Origin: a virus
DNA: 45,624 nucleotides
Strand: one strand, 5' to 3'
Virus record (IMG/VR): IMGVR_UViG_3300009514_000043
Span: 1 to 45,624 of that record
Positions 25,101-33,054 of the stretch are shown piece by piece. The first letter of the stretch is position 1. Each line of letters starts with the position of its first letter. A program made the position numbers and the translations under genes. The notes under the pieces were generated by a model. It worked only from the letters and a program-made list of their open reading frames with translations, was not told the origin of the DNA and searched no databases.

Positions 25101-27325
25101 AACATGCTCTTGGAGTCGTTGAAGTAGGCCGTCTCGTAGGTGCCGGGTCGCCAGCCGAACTGGGCCACCAGCCGGTAGTCAATGTACTGCCCTCGGACGC
25201 CCCACTCATTCTCCAGCCCTGTACCGCCGAGGTTCTTGAAATGGCTGCCCTTGCAGGTCATGTACGTGACCTGCGGCTCCTTCTCCGAGAAGGAGATGTC
25301 GATGATGTCGATGTCCTCGATGCGGTAGACCCGGCTGCTGCTCGTGTCGAGGTTCCACATGGGCGGCTTGAACACGAAGTCGCCGTCCACGTCTTGGTAG
25401 AACTCAAACCCGGTGATCTCCATCACCTTCTGAGCCACGTCGAGCTTGGACTCGTAGGACGACTCAAAGAGGTTGATCTGGCCCCAGTTGCCGATGTTCG
25501 ACACGAAGGCCTGCATCTCGACCATGTTCAGCTCAAAAGACGGAGTGTTGGAGGCCTTCACCTCCCCTGCGGACACCCCGACTTTCGTTGCTTCCAGAGC
25601 CTGCCGCTTGCCCTTCCTCATCAGGCCGACCGCCATGGACTCCGCCAAGATCCCCGTGGGCGAGTCCCAATTCAGATCGGTGTTGTACCGCCTGCGAATC
25701 AGCGACATGATGCGGGCGGACGAGGTACGCCCCAGCCACGCAGACGCCATCGTGGAGAACAACTCCCCCGTCGCCCCGTGCATCCGCAGACGGATGATCC
25801 GGCCCGAGAATCGCCTCTCCCAGTACCGAATGTTGAGCGAGAACAGGGACTCCTGCCCCACCTCACTCACCGCCGTCTGATTCGACTTGCTCGACAGAGC
25901 CCAGCCGACCCCTCCTGCCGCCCCCACCATGTCGTGGTGGAGCGTGTACATGATCTGGTAGGGGTGCATCCCGGTGAAGTTGTGGCCGACGAGGCTCATC
26001 TTGAGCTTGCTGTTGCGGGGCCTCGCCCCGAAGACCGAAGCGTTGGTGCTCATGTTCTGGTACTGCCAGAAGTGCAGCATCGACGAGCAGTTCACCGATA
26101 CGCTGTTCACCCCGCCCGAGTAGCTGTGGCTCACCTCCGTCACGACGCCGTGGAAGACGTGGTAGTAGGGGTAGGCCAACGTGTTCTCGATACCCATCCC
26201 CTGCAAGCCGTACTCCTCCAGCAGGGAAGGCCCGGCAGTGCCCGACTTAGCTAGGGTTGCGGCCTCTATCGGGGGACTCTCCAGACCATCCGTGGGCTTC
26301 ATGTCGGGGGCGTCTCCGGGGTACTTGCCTGCGAGATTCTGCTTGTACGAACCTACGCTCGCATTCGGAGCGGGCAACTCGGCAATCCGTGGCTTGAGGG
26401 CCTTCAACCACGCGGTCCGAGTACGCCCCTTCTGAGCCTTGCCCCCAACCCATACCCATGTGTAACCGCCCTCTGCGTGCCCAAAATCCATGTGGTGAGA
26501 GCCCGACCACTCCGGGTTCGGGTTTGGCGTCTGACCGGGCTTCAAATACACCCCAGTCCCCAGTCGGTTCGGGAGATGCCCACTCTCCAGCAACTTCTGC
26601 ATGGAAGCCCAAACTACGGTCCGGTCGATCTCTCCTTGGCTGTCATAGGCTTTGAAGTCGAAGGCTTTACCTGTGTAGTGGGAAGATCCCTTCACATGCC
26701 CCTTGGGCGGGGTGTAGCCGTCTGCCACCTTGATCTCGACGCCCTGGAACCCTTGCTGCTCAAGGTACTGGTGCAGCGTCTCGGTCATAGCTACAAGGGT
26801 CTTCAACCGCTTCACCACCACGGAGGAAGTAGCCTTCTTCCTACGCTCAAAGTCCGCTTGAGCGTAGGCCGTCCCATTGGGCTTCCGAGGCTGATTGGCC
26901 TTCGACCCTGTATCCGTGGACTTCACGATCTTGGGGTTTGGAGCCAGAGCTGATCCCTCAATCTCATTCTGAAGCCTCCCCTCGGCCAAGTGCGAGTACA
27001 GCCCCGCGACCGGGAAGTACCCCCGCATGTAGACATGGACTTCCAGCCCCGGCTTGAGCAGGAACTTCGCGTCACGGGCGAAGGAGTCCGTGTGGTGCAG
27101 CGGGATGGACAAGGAGAAGCTGGCCGATGCCGAGCCCGGCTCGGTGCCAGCATCCACCGACACCTCGGTCAAGAATCGCTGGATGTCGATCTTGCCACTG
27201 CACTTGGCGCAGCCCGGCAACGCGGTGTCCCCGTTCAGGTAGACCATCGCGTCAGGCGTGTGCTGAATGAGCTGCTTCCCACTCAACTGCCAAGTGCCAA
27301 TGTATGGCCGTGCCTCAAGACCCAT
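22178..27325 (-). CDS. Baseplate hub protein with embedded M15-type peptidoglycan peptidase
   Basis: 1715 residues. Residues about 45-115 look like the first hub beta-barrel (TEVSVDAG ... LEVHVYMRGYFPVAG). An inserted unit at about 175-300 carries the M15 D-Ala-D-Ala carboxypeptidase/endopeptidase signature SSHYTGKAFDF (His216, Asp223 of SxHxxGxAxD) and a second metal motif SHHMDFG (His278, Asp280). Hub-type strands resume near residue 390 (YYHVFHGVVTEVSHSYSGGV). Later parts include a long charged coiled coil near residues 950-1060 (KWEKTIANLTKQILEAEEKL). A CxxC (C39, C42) lies at the N-terminus. Expected role: T4 gp27-like hub holding the spike, with a built-in enzyme to open peptidoglycan during injection. 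The hub call rests on synteny (tape measure - cap - hub - spike) plus these strands; the M15 motifs are seen directly. Confidence 0.8.
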   Translation of the reverse strand: MGLEARPYIGTWQLSGKQLIQHTPDAMVYLNGDTALPGCAKCSGKIDIQRFLTEVSVDAGTEPGSASASFSLSIPLHHTDSFARDAKFLLKPGLEVHVYMRGYFPVAGLYSHLAEGRLQNEIEGSALAPNPKIVKSTDTGSKANQPRKPNGTAYAQADFERRKKATSSVVVKRLKTLVAMTETLHQYLEQQGFQGVEIKVADGYTPPKGHVKGSSHYTGKAFDFKAYDSQGEIDRTVVWASMQKLLESGHLPNRLGTGVYLKPGQTPNPNPEWSGSHHMDFGHAEGGYTWVWVGGKAQKGRTRTAWLKALKPRIAELPAPNASVGSYKQNLAGKYPGDAPDMKPTDGLESPPIEAATLAKSGTAGPSLLEEYGLQGMGIENTLAYPYYHVFHGVVTEVSHSYSGGVNSVSVNCSSMLHFWQYQNMSTNASVFGARPRNSKLKMSLVGHNFTGMHPYQIMYTLHHDMVGAAGGVGWALSSKSNQTAVSEVGQESLFSLNIRYWERRFSGRIIRLRMHGATGELFSTMASAWLGRTSSARIMSLIRRRYNTDLNWDSPTGILAESMAVGLMRKGKRQALEATKVGVSAGEVKASNTPSFELNMVEMQAFVSNIGNWGQINLFESSYESKLDVAQKVMEITGFEFYQDVDGDFVFKPPMWNLDTSSSRVYRIEDIDIIDISFSEKEPQVTYMTCKGSHFKNLGGTGLENEWGVRGQYIDYRLVAQFGWRPGTYETAYFNDSKSMFFSAVNRMDVMNIGINSASVTIPVRPELRPGFPVYIPYLDCFYYCNSFAHSHAVGGQCTTSLQLVGKRAKFYAPGRRGPSATGKSTIDNIDLSNTALPQCPLLVQNEGGKPRLSGFPNVVMALDPDAINPLFFVVGNDMLDLSDTRTIRSLLDFGAKQGVLQGPREMENGAKVYTLISKREATEDRETFPVEVLFYFQESDFYGTGEAGVEAGDTVGVYAFNIIKEAIAYEKLAKQAALKGKSSQETVDAINRQIIDWQAQKADLLAGEKPEKPKALAKWEKTIANLTKQILEAEEKLEDTVDQINSAKRALEASYRTSTDPKMLGIAFLLEMLDQIGSKFRASADFQGREDLSSTVNLLDMLSDKKAIFSNGTQPGSYRYYSASHPDKEHQAPARVEYATEAKKRVVTLPPAPLEDPVAEISMYTKSPRSKFPGATEPEAELVKGKPEVGIKVLNSNKNKPGGEALPTSEILELMFSVQPVTIVKSVTRVVRTTNIGTLGAAAGGKIEGQFTTSAVGRSPALNESVEDFFGEQWASLQTSVKQGIEAMKSKADETYGVPLSVESPSFPATVQVYKLKLATTTPVGTVKGEASLGAEGSKADVPTILNRAGQGLGSIFNKGVVGIRRKVAKAMAAAGKSEGYDDVIGVFNDHFGSTLGVAIAASNTRKSSGTQKRTTTTFSPVFPVSDALGYEVVGTNRYGRGVDIEPKGVFDQMHKKDVFSLLDKHLVEQILRFFIQNKGSVVVPEMATTEVNGVKKTGPLVDTQTLKGGAAAKYINDEVVRQLRARNLTDKQILDYGFLLNSDGDKGLLQFSLANIFADQNLDGVVKVPVINAAYSLADMNVQQSGHICDCKAAEADVEILAFGQKQFLSFTQSGTPHHEGLGGDPADAGTRWVAMQAAQAADLWRQQQQALRGQVLDRGGSPIVQAFKDFGAAVTTGVEESYEQIQARLDAAAKKASVDWQNVKTAPEDDQ

Positions 27326-27328
27326 GCG

Positions 27329-28696
27329 TCAACCCCCCACGCCGAACGGCGACGGAAGGCGTTGCGCCGGGTCCACCGCAGCAAATGTCTGTGGGGCCAC
27401 CTTCTGGAACCCCCCCGAGCTTTTCGGCGACACCAGCCCGCCGGGCGGGAGCTTCTGCCCCGTCGAAGCCTGTGCTGACTGCCCATCAGGAGCCGACGCG
27501 GGCTCACCTTCGGAGAGCTTCTTCAGGTAGTTGTTCTCGCTGCCGCGGACGACACCATCAGGCCCCCCAACCGAGATGTCGCCCTTGGAGAGGTTGCCCT
27601 TGCTGGCTGCCCCGCCGTAACGGGTATCCGCACCCGAGGGGATGGGCGACCGCATGGGGGTCACGACCAGTGACTGCTTGGAGGTGTCCACCATGGCGTT
27701 TACGGTGAACTCCATGTCGAACACGATACCGCCGAGCTGGGTGCTCTCCTCCAAGGTGTAGGAGAAGGACTCCATGTTGCCGTAGTAGACCCAGCCGTCG
27801 TAGTGGATGGAGAGCGCCCCGACCATGTGGTTGGCGTTCGACTTGCCCACCGTGTCGTAGATGTAGCCGTTGTGCCGGTAGAACTGGAACGCCGTCTGGA
27901 GGTTCTGCCACGAGGCGGAGTCCCGCCTCGACGCGAACTGCACGCCCTTGCCGCTGGTGATGAACGCCCCGCACTTGGCCGAGATCGACAGCTTCGGCTG
28001 CTCCTCACCCCACGCTTGGAACACGTAGCCAAACCGGGTGCGGTCGGTGAACTGCTGGATCTTCGTGTAGCTCATCGTCAACGACTGCGGGTTGATGAGC
28101 AGAATGAGCGGGGGCGTGTTGACCAACGCCCGAAGCTGCATCGTGATGTCCACCGCGGTGTACAGGTCGGCGATGGCCGGGGTCCCAATGCGGTCCGGCC
28201 CGTCGCCCTTGGCATCGACCACCTTCTTTGACGACCCACCCTTCGCCTTGTGGGTGAGCCCGCCACTCACGAAGCTCTCAACCGAGCCTGCGTTGGCCAT
28301 CTGCTCGCCGCCGGGTATGTCCAGCAGCCGACCCCGAGCCGTGTTGAACGCTTTGGGGGCTCCCCCGTGGCCCGCCGCGATGAGGCCCGGAGTGTCCTTC
28401 TTGGCTTCGTACACACTCGCCGAGGACCCCATGATGAGGGGCGGCTCGACTTGGATCATGAACGGCGACAGCACCCGCAGCAGATCCTTGCTGCCGTCAA
28501 TGGGCGTGGTCTGGTTGGGCTCCAGCTCGTAGTCGAACTCAGGGCCACCTTTCAGCCCCAGATAGGCCCCCGGAGCAGGCGGTTTGTGCAACTGCGCATC
28601 GGAGACATTGGGCTGGTATCCAGCACCCTTCGGCGGCTTCCCCTTGGAGGAGAACCGTGAGGCCGAGCCGACTTGCAGGCTGCCGAACTTCGCCAT
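27329..28696 (-). CDS. Tail tube initiator/baseplate cap-like protein (455 residues)
   Basis: Residues about 195-350 contain LLINPQSLTMSYTK, FGYVFQAWGEEQPKLSISAK, FYRHNGYIYDT, SIHYDGWVYYGNMESFSYTL and a final strand GIVFDMEFTV. The same order of motifs is present in the next gene (28699-29415), so the two are paralogues. The NPxSLxxxYxK start and the two-layer strand pattern are like the tube-fold proteins that cap the hub and nucleate tube polymerisation (LysM/XkdP and gp53/gp54-type tail proteins); the precise homologue is inferred. The first 190 residues are low-complexity and Gly/Pro-rich, and the last 100 are a disordered Ser/Gly/Pro tail. No LysM repeat itself is visible. It lies 3 nt upstream of the hub start. 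Confidence 0.65.
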   Translation of the reverse strand: MAKFGSLQVGSASRFSSKGKPPKGAGYQPNVSDAQLHKPPAPGAYLGLKGGPEFDYELEPNQTTPIDGSKDLLRVLSPFMIQVEPPLIMGSSASVYEAKKDTPGLIAAGHGGAPKAFNTARGRLLDIPGGEQMANAGSVESFVSGGLTHKAKGGSSKKVVDAKGDGPDRIGTPAIADLYTAVDITMQLRALVNTPPLILLINPQSLTMSYTKIQQFTDRTRFGYVFQAWGEEQPKLSISAKCGAFITSGKGVQFASRRDSASWQNLQTAFQFYRHNGYIYDTVGKSNANHMVGALSIHYDGWVYYGNMESFSYTLEESTQLGGIVFDMEFTVNAMVDTSKQSLVVTPMRSPIPSGADTRYGGAASKGNLSKGDISVGGPDGVVRGSENNYLKKLSEGEPASAPDGQSAQASTGQKLPPGGLVSPKSSGGFQKVAPQTFAAVDPAQRLPSPFGVGG

Positions 28697-28698
28697 GA

Positions 28699-29415
28699 TC
28701 AGCCCCCCGCCTTGGACTTGGCCAACGTCTTGTAGTCCGATGCAGCCTCACCGATTTGCCCCCAGCCATCGACGACGTTCGACGCGGGTGCGCCGAAGCT
28801 CCCGAGGGCATCCGGCGGGGACAGGTTCGTCCGCACCCGCATGATCTCGTGAGCGATGGTGAACTCAGCGGTCAGGTCGAACTGGTAGGGCTTGTCCGCG
28901 GACTCGGTGACGTTGAACGACTGGAACCAACCGAGGTAGATGCCCCCGTCGAAGGTCACCTTGATGATGCCTTGGAAGGCGATCTGCCCGCTGGCGTCGT
29001 AGATGCTCCCGTTGTTGTGGAACAGGGCCAGCAGGTCGAGGAACTTGTCGTAGGCGATGGTCTCCCGCCGTGTGCCCTCGGTGTCGTACCCGCCGCCGGT
29101 CACGTTGGAGAGCCCCGAGTAGAGCCGCTTGAAGCCCCCTGTCGCCATGTTGAAGTTGATGGATCGGGCGGCCTCACCCCAGTGCTGTTCGACGAACCCG
29201 CCCTTGGTCTGGATGCGCTCGGTCTGCTTGCTGTACGTCGGGGCCATCGAGGACGGGTTGACGTGCAGTACCATTCGCACGTCAGGCGGCAAGATGCTGG
29301 TCGCCAAGTCCGGCCCGAGGATGTCGAAGACTACCGGACGCACACCAGTGCCGTTGAACTCGTCGTCTGCCGAGACAAAGGCACTCTTGAAGACTGGTGC
29401 GCGGTCCTTGGCCAT
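28699..29415 (-). CDS. Tail tube initiator-like protein, short paralogue (238 residues)
   Basis: Residues about 45-200 carry LHVNPSSMAPTYSKQ, FVEQHWGEAARSINFNMATG, LFHNNGSIYDASG, VTFDGGIYLGWFQSFNVTES and FDLTAEFTIAH. These line up with the core of the 455-residue neighbour, so this is the compact form of the same fold without the long disordered ends. Placement directly after the tape measure gene and before the hub fits a protein at the tube-baseplate junction. Stop and start codons of neighbours are 2-3 nt away, so the genes are almost certainly co-transcribed. Function is inferred from synteny and paralogy rather than from a named domain. Confidence 0.68.
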   Translation of the reverse strand: MAKDRAPVFKSAFVSADDEFNGTGVRPVVFDILGPDLATSILPPDVRMVLHVNPSSMAPTYSKQTERIQTKGGFVEQHWGEAARSINFNMATGGFKRLYSGLSNVTGGGYDTEGTRRETIAYDKFLDLLALFHNNGSIYDASGQIAFQGIIKVTFDGGIYLGWFQSFNVTESADKPYQFDLTAEFTIAHEIMRVRTNLSPPDALGSFGAPASNVVDGWGQIGEAASDYKTLAKSKAGG

Positions 29416-29418
29416 GGG

Positions 29419-32400
29419 TTACACGACCCCCGCGGCCACCGCGGCTTGAATGCCGCGGATGACCTCGGCAGCGTTGCCGAAGCTGTTGATGACGACCGAG
29501 GAGCCGCCTCTGCCTGCATGAGCCACCGGACCACCCCCCTTGGAGGCCGTGGCCACCACATCGTCAGCGGTGTCGATGATGGAGCCCCAGATTTTGCCGT
29601 TGGAGGAGCCCCCAACCCAATCGTGGGCTCTCATGCCCTTCTCACGAAGAAGGTCTTGGACGGTTACTGGGGCGATCCCCCTCTTCTCATCGCCCTCCTT
29701 CACCACCTCATTGAGGTTCTTTTGGAGGAACTCGGGCATCTCGCCCTTGCCCATCTTCTCCACCATCCGCACGATGGCGCGGGGGTCCGCCTCCAATTTG
29801 GCTTGATCGAGGATGTTGCCAAGGTCCGTCTGCATCTGCTCGCGGCGATTCCTGTCAAACGCCCCGTCGATGTCGATGGCCCCTGCGATGCCCTTGGCAC
29901 CGGCCCCCGTTTTCGCAAACAGCCTCTCTGCGTCCGCTGACGCCGCAATGCGCTGTGCCCGTTGTGAATTCACTACATCCGAATAATCCGTGTCTTCAAT
30001 GATTGCTTTGAAATCCGCGAAATCTTGGGAGCCCGCTGCAAACCCGTGACCACCCTCAAACTGCTCACCCGACCGACCCTTGCCGTGACTCCCCGATTCA
30101 GTCTCCCAGCCCCAGTCACTATTGACCGAATCCATGAGGTCGTTCCACCTGGACCGAATGTTGTGCCACGGGTATTCCTTCTGACTCGTCATCTCCAGAG
30201 GAACTTGGTAGTCCCGGCCCCCTGCCTCGGCAACGGCAGCATTGCCCCCGTACTTGCCTGCAAAATGTTCGGCAGCAGCCCAGCTCTGTTCCACCTGGTG
30301 TTTTATCAAGCTAGGGGGGAGGGTCTTGCCGAACGTGCTGCTCTTCCGCTGGGCGAGATACTCCTCTTTGTCGGTGGTTCCGAACTTGTGCATCAACCAT
30401 TTCTCACGAGCCCTCTTGGCACCTTCCTCCCGCACCTTGTCCGCTAGGGGTTCCTCTACCTCGGCCCCCTTCCCTTGGCTGCCAAACTGCCCTGCTCGAC
30501 GCACCCCCATCCACTTTGCACCAGAGCGCAGCACCCGCTCGCGGTCCTCCTGAACCTGCTTCAGGCCCACCTGCCTCGCTGCGATGTCCTCACGCGCCGC
30601 CTTGATCTCAATGGCGAGCTTGTCCTTGTCCGCGGGGGTCTCTGCCGTCATCATTGCGGCTGACTTGTCCGCAATTTCCTTTTCCTTTTCGCGGATTTTC
30701 TCCCGGTTGCCGCTCATCTCCTTCGCCAGACGATCCAGCTCCTTCTGCCGCTCCTTCTTCTCAGAACCCCCCGAAAGCCAGTTTAAGATCCCTTCCGTGA
30801 CGCCGTAGATGCTCTCCAGCCAGAATTCGACGCCCTGCTCCAGAATCTTGGTCATCTCCGTCGTACGGGCGACCTGCTCCTGAGCCAACTGGAGATCCAT
30901 GCCGAGGGCCTCCTTCGCCGCCTTCGCGAACGCATCCCCTTGCGTTTGAACGTAATCCCCCAGAACCAGTGCCTGCTTGTCCGCAATCAACGTGGCGCTG
31001 TCAGGGTCGATCTCAGTCCCACCCTCTTTCATCTTGGCCGCGAACACCTTCCCACCTTCGGTGACGTAGGCCCCATAGGCTTTCACCTGTGCGATCTGCG
31101 CAGCCTTTCTCTCCATCGTCGTCATGCCCGCATAACGGGCCTCATCCGAGCGTAGAGCCTCCAAGGAGTCCCGGTTGCCGCTCATGGCCTGACTGACGCG
31201 CTTCAACTGCTCTAGCTGCTCGCCGGACACCCCTGTGATGCTCTCAAAAGCCATCATCTGTTCAGGGTCCTTGATCAGGTGCAGAGGCTTCTTGAGGACA
31301 GCCATCCCCTGCTGGAGCGACATCATCAACTTGCCGCCCATGTCGAGGCCACCAAGGTTCATGGCCATGTTACCAGTGCCGCCTTTTGCCCCCTGTGCAA
31401 CCATGGTTAGGTTGGTCAGTGCGCGCACCATGTCCTCATCACCCGACTGACGAGCCTCCGCCAGCAACCGGGTCTGGTCCTTCGCGGACAGTCCCCCGAG
31501 ATCCTTCACCAACTGCTTGGAGTCCTTGAAGTCCACTGTCAGCTTGGCCCGCTTCGCGGCAGCGGCAAAGGCGTCTGAAAGGTCCTTCTTCTCAAGATTC
31601 TTGACGAACCGCTCTGATGTGGCCTTTGCCGACCGCCCGAAAGTAGCCTTCGTTCGGCCCTCGCCTGTCGTCATCACGCGCTTGTACTTGTCCTGTGTGG
31701 ACTCGTCCCCGAAGCCCTTGGTCAGGTTGGCAAGGAAATCTCCACCCATCTTCGACCCGAGGATGCCGCCAAGACGCATCAGGAGCCCGGCGGCCTCCTC
31801 CATGCGGACGTTGTACATGCTCATGCCAGAGGTGGCTTGGAGGACCATGTTGAAGAATCGCTTGACCCCAAAGCCTGACTCGCGGGCCGCCATATGGACG
31901 GAGGAGAACGCTTCCCGAACACCGTCAATATCCGTGCTCAGCTCCTCCATGCGAGTGGCGAAGGCCTCGGCCATCTCGCTACTGCTCGTACCCAACAGCT
32001 TGGAGTAGGTCAGGGACGCCTCGGTGGCCGCCTTGAGGCGCTCCATTTCATCAGCGGCGTTCGCCACCCCTGCCGTCAGCTCACGAAAGGTAAGCCCCGC
32101 CTTGGCATAGGCCCCCAAAATCTCCAAGTGATCCTTTGCTGTCGTCCCCCAGATCATGTTGAAGTCCATCGACTTCGTGAAGGTCTTGCGGACCCGGTTG
32201 ACCGTGTCTCCCGCGGTGCTGTACGAGGTGTCCAGCTCACCTATCGCCATGCCCGAGTCGAACATGGTGCGGTTGAGCTGCTTCATGGCACCATCCGCAG
32301 CCACGGCGATGCCGACGATGGCGGCAATCCCGGCAGTCAGTGCCCCCACCGCCATGATGACCGGCCCCAAAGCGGCCATTAGCGTGCCAATGCTGCCCGC

Positions 32401-33051
32401 TATCTTGCCCATGGGGCCGCCCATGGCAGCCCCCTTCATCTCCAAGCCCACGCCACGGGCTTGGACCCCCTTGCCTGCCTTCTTGAGCACACTGGCAAAA
32501 TCACCGCTTTTGAGGCTGGAGAAGGCGTCCGCAATGCCTTTGCCGAACTCCTCAGCGGCTTCACTTCGGGTGCGGGCCGCAAGCTGTTCTGCGTCTTGGA
32601 TGGCTTTCTTGCGGCGGTCCAGCAGGCGGTCGGTGGCCTTCTTCTCCCAGTCGTGTCGGAGTTGCAGGGACCGGAGCTTCTGCTGCTCATTGGCGAGGAT
32701 GGAGAGCTTCTCCTTCTTGGTGTTGTCGTCAAGGCCCTTCCGGTGGGCCGCGACCTTGAGGTCGAAGACCTTCTTCATTGAGGACTCAATCTGGTCTGTC
32801 AGCGGAGACAGCTTCTTGACGAATCCCTCGATGGAGGTCTTGCTTAGGCCAATGGAGGCCGCCTCCGCAACGGTCTTGGCGAAGACCCCCTTGAGATCCT
32901 TTTGGGCGTCGCCGAACCGCTTGACCAACGCCCCGGTGTTGAACCCCAGTTCGAGGTCCGTGTCCTTCGCAGCATTCTGGAGATCCTTGACGAACTTGTC
33001 GGTGTTCGCCGACAGGTCGAGAGTCAGGCCCATGACCTCGTTGATCGCCAT
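29419..33051 (-). CDS. Tail tape measure protein
   Basis: 1210 residues. The N-terminus begins with a typical tape-measure phrase (LTLDLSANTDKFVKDLQNAA), followed by long charged helices (residues 90-190). A hydrophobic Gly/Ala segment at about 215-252 (IGTLMAALGPVIMAVGALTA) is likely to contact or cross the host membrane at injection. After it come more helical stretches, including a strongly charged coiled coil around residues 770-860 (GNREKIREKEKEIADKSA). Tape measure length sets tail length; by the usual scale of about 0.15 nm per residue this one would correspond to a tail of roughly 180 nm, an estimate. It sits between the chaperone-like genes and the tube-initiator genes, as expected. 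No peptidase or muramidase motif was noticed within it. Confidence 0.88.
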   Translation of the reverse strand: MAINEVMGLTLDLSANTDKFVKDLQNAAKDTDLELGFNTGALVKRFGDAQKDLKGVFAKTVAEAASIGLSKTSIEGFVKKLSPLTDQIESSMKKVFDLKVAAHRKGLDDNTKKEKLSILANEQQKLRSLQLRHDWEKKATDRLLDRRKKAIQDAEQLAARTRSEAAEEFGKGIADAFSSLKSGDFASVLKKAGKGVQARGVGLEMKGAAMGGPMGKIAGSIGTLMAALGPVIMAVGALTAGIAAIVGIAVAADGAMKQLNRTMFDSGMAIGELDTSYSTAGDTVNRVRKTFTKSMDFNMIWGTTAKDHLEILGAYAKAGLTFRELTAGVANAADEMERLKAATEASLTYSKLLGTSSSEMAEAFATRMEELSTDIDGVREAFSSVHMAARESGFGVKRFFNMVLQATSGMSMYNVRMEEAAGLLMRLGGILGSKMGGDFLANLTKGFGDESTQDKYKRVMTTGEGRTKATFGRSAKATSERFVKNLEKKDLSDAFAAAAKRAKLTVDFKDSKQLVKDLGGLSAKDQTRLLAEARQSGDEDMVRALTNLTMVAQGAKGGTGNMAMNLGGLDMGGKLMMSLQQGMAVLKKPLHLIKDPEQMMAFESITGVSGEQLEQLKRVSQAMSGNRDSLEALRSDEARYAGMTTMERKAAQIAQVKAYGAYVTEGGKVFAAKMKEGGTEIDPDSATLIADKQALVLGDYVQTQGDAFAKAAKEALGMDLQLAQEQVARTTEMTKILEQGVEFWLESIYGVTEGILNWLSGGSEKKERQKELDRLAKEMSGNREKIREKEKEIADKSAAMMTAETPADKDKLAIEIKAAREDIAARQVGLKQVQEDRERVLRSGAKWMGVRRAGQFGSQGKGAEVEEPLADKVREEGAKRAREKWLMHKFGTTDKEEYLAQRKSSTFGKTLPPSLIKHQVEQSWAAAEHFAGKYGGNAAVAEAGGRDYQVPLEMTSQKEYPWHNIRSRWNDLMDSVNSDWGWETESGSHGKGRSGEQFEGGHGFAAGSQDFADFKAIIEDTDYSDVVNSQRAQRIAASADAERLFAKTGAGAKGIAGAIDIDGAFDRNRREQMQTDLGNILDQAKLEADPRAIVRMVEKMGKGEMPEFLQKNLNEVVKEGDEKRGIAPVTVQDLLREKGMRAHDWVGGSSNGKIWGSIIDTADDVVATASKGGGPVAHAGRGGSSVVINSFGNAAEVIRGIQAAVAAGVV

Positions 33052-33054
33052 CGC

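Noticed and set aside
23486-26254. Plus-strand open frame of 922 codons
   Set aside because: Antisense to the hub gene, which shows M15 metal motifs and hub strands; no ribosome site or motif in the plus frame.
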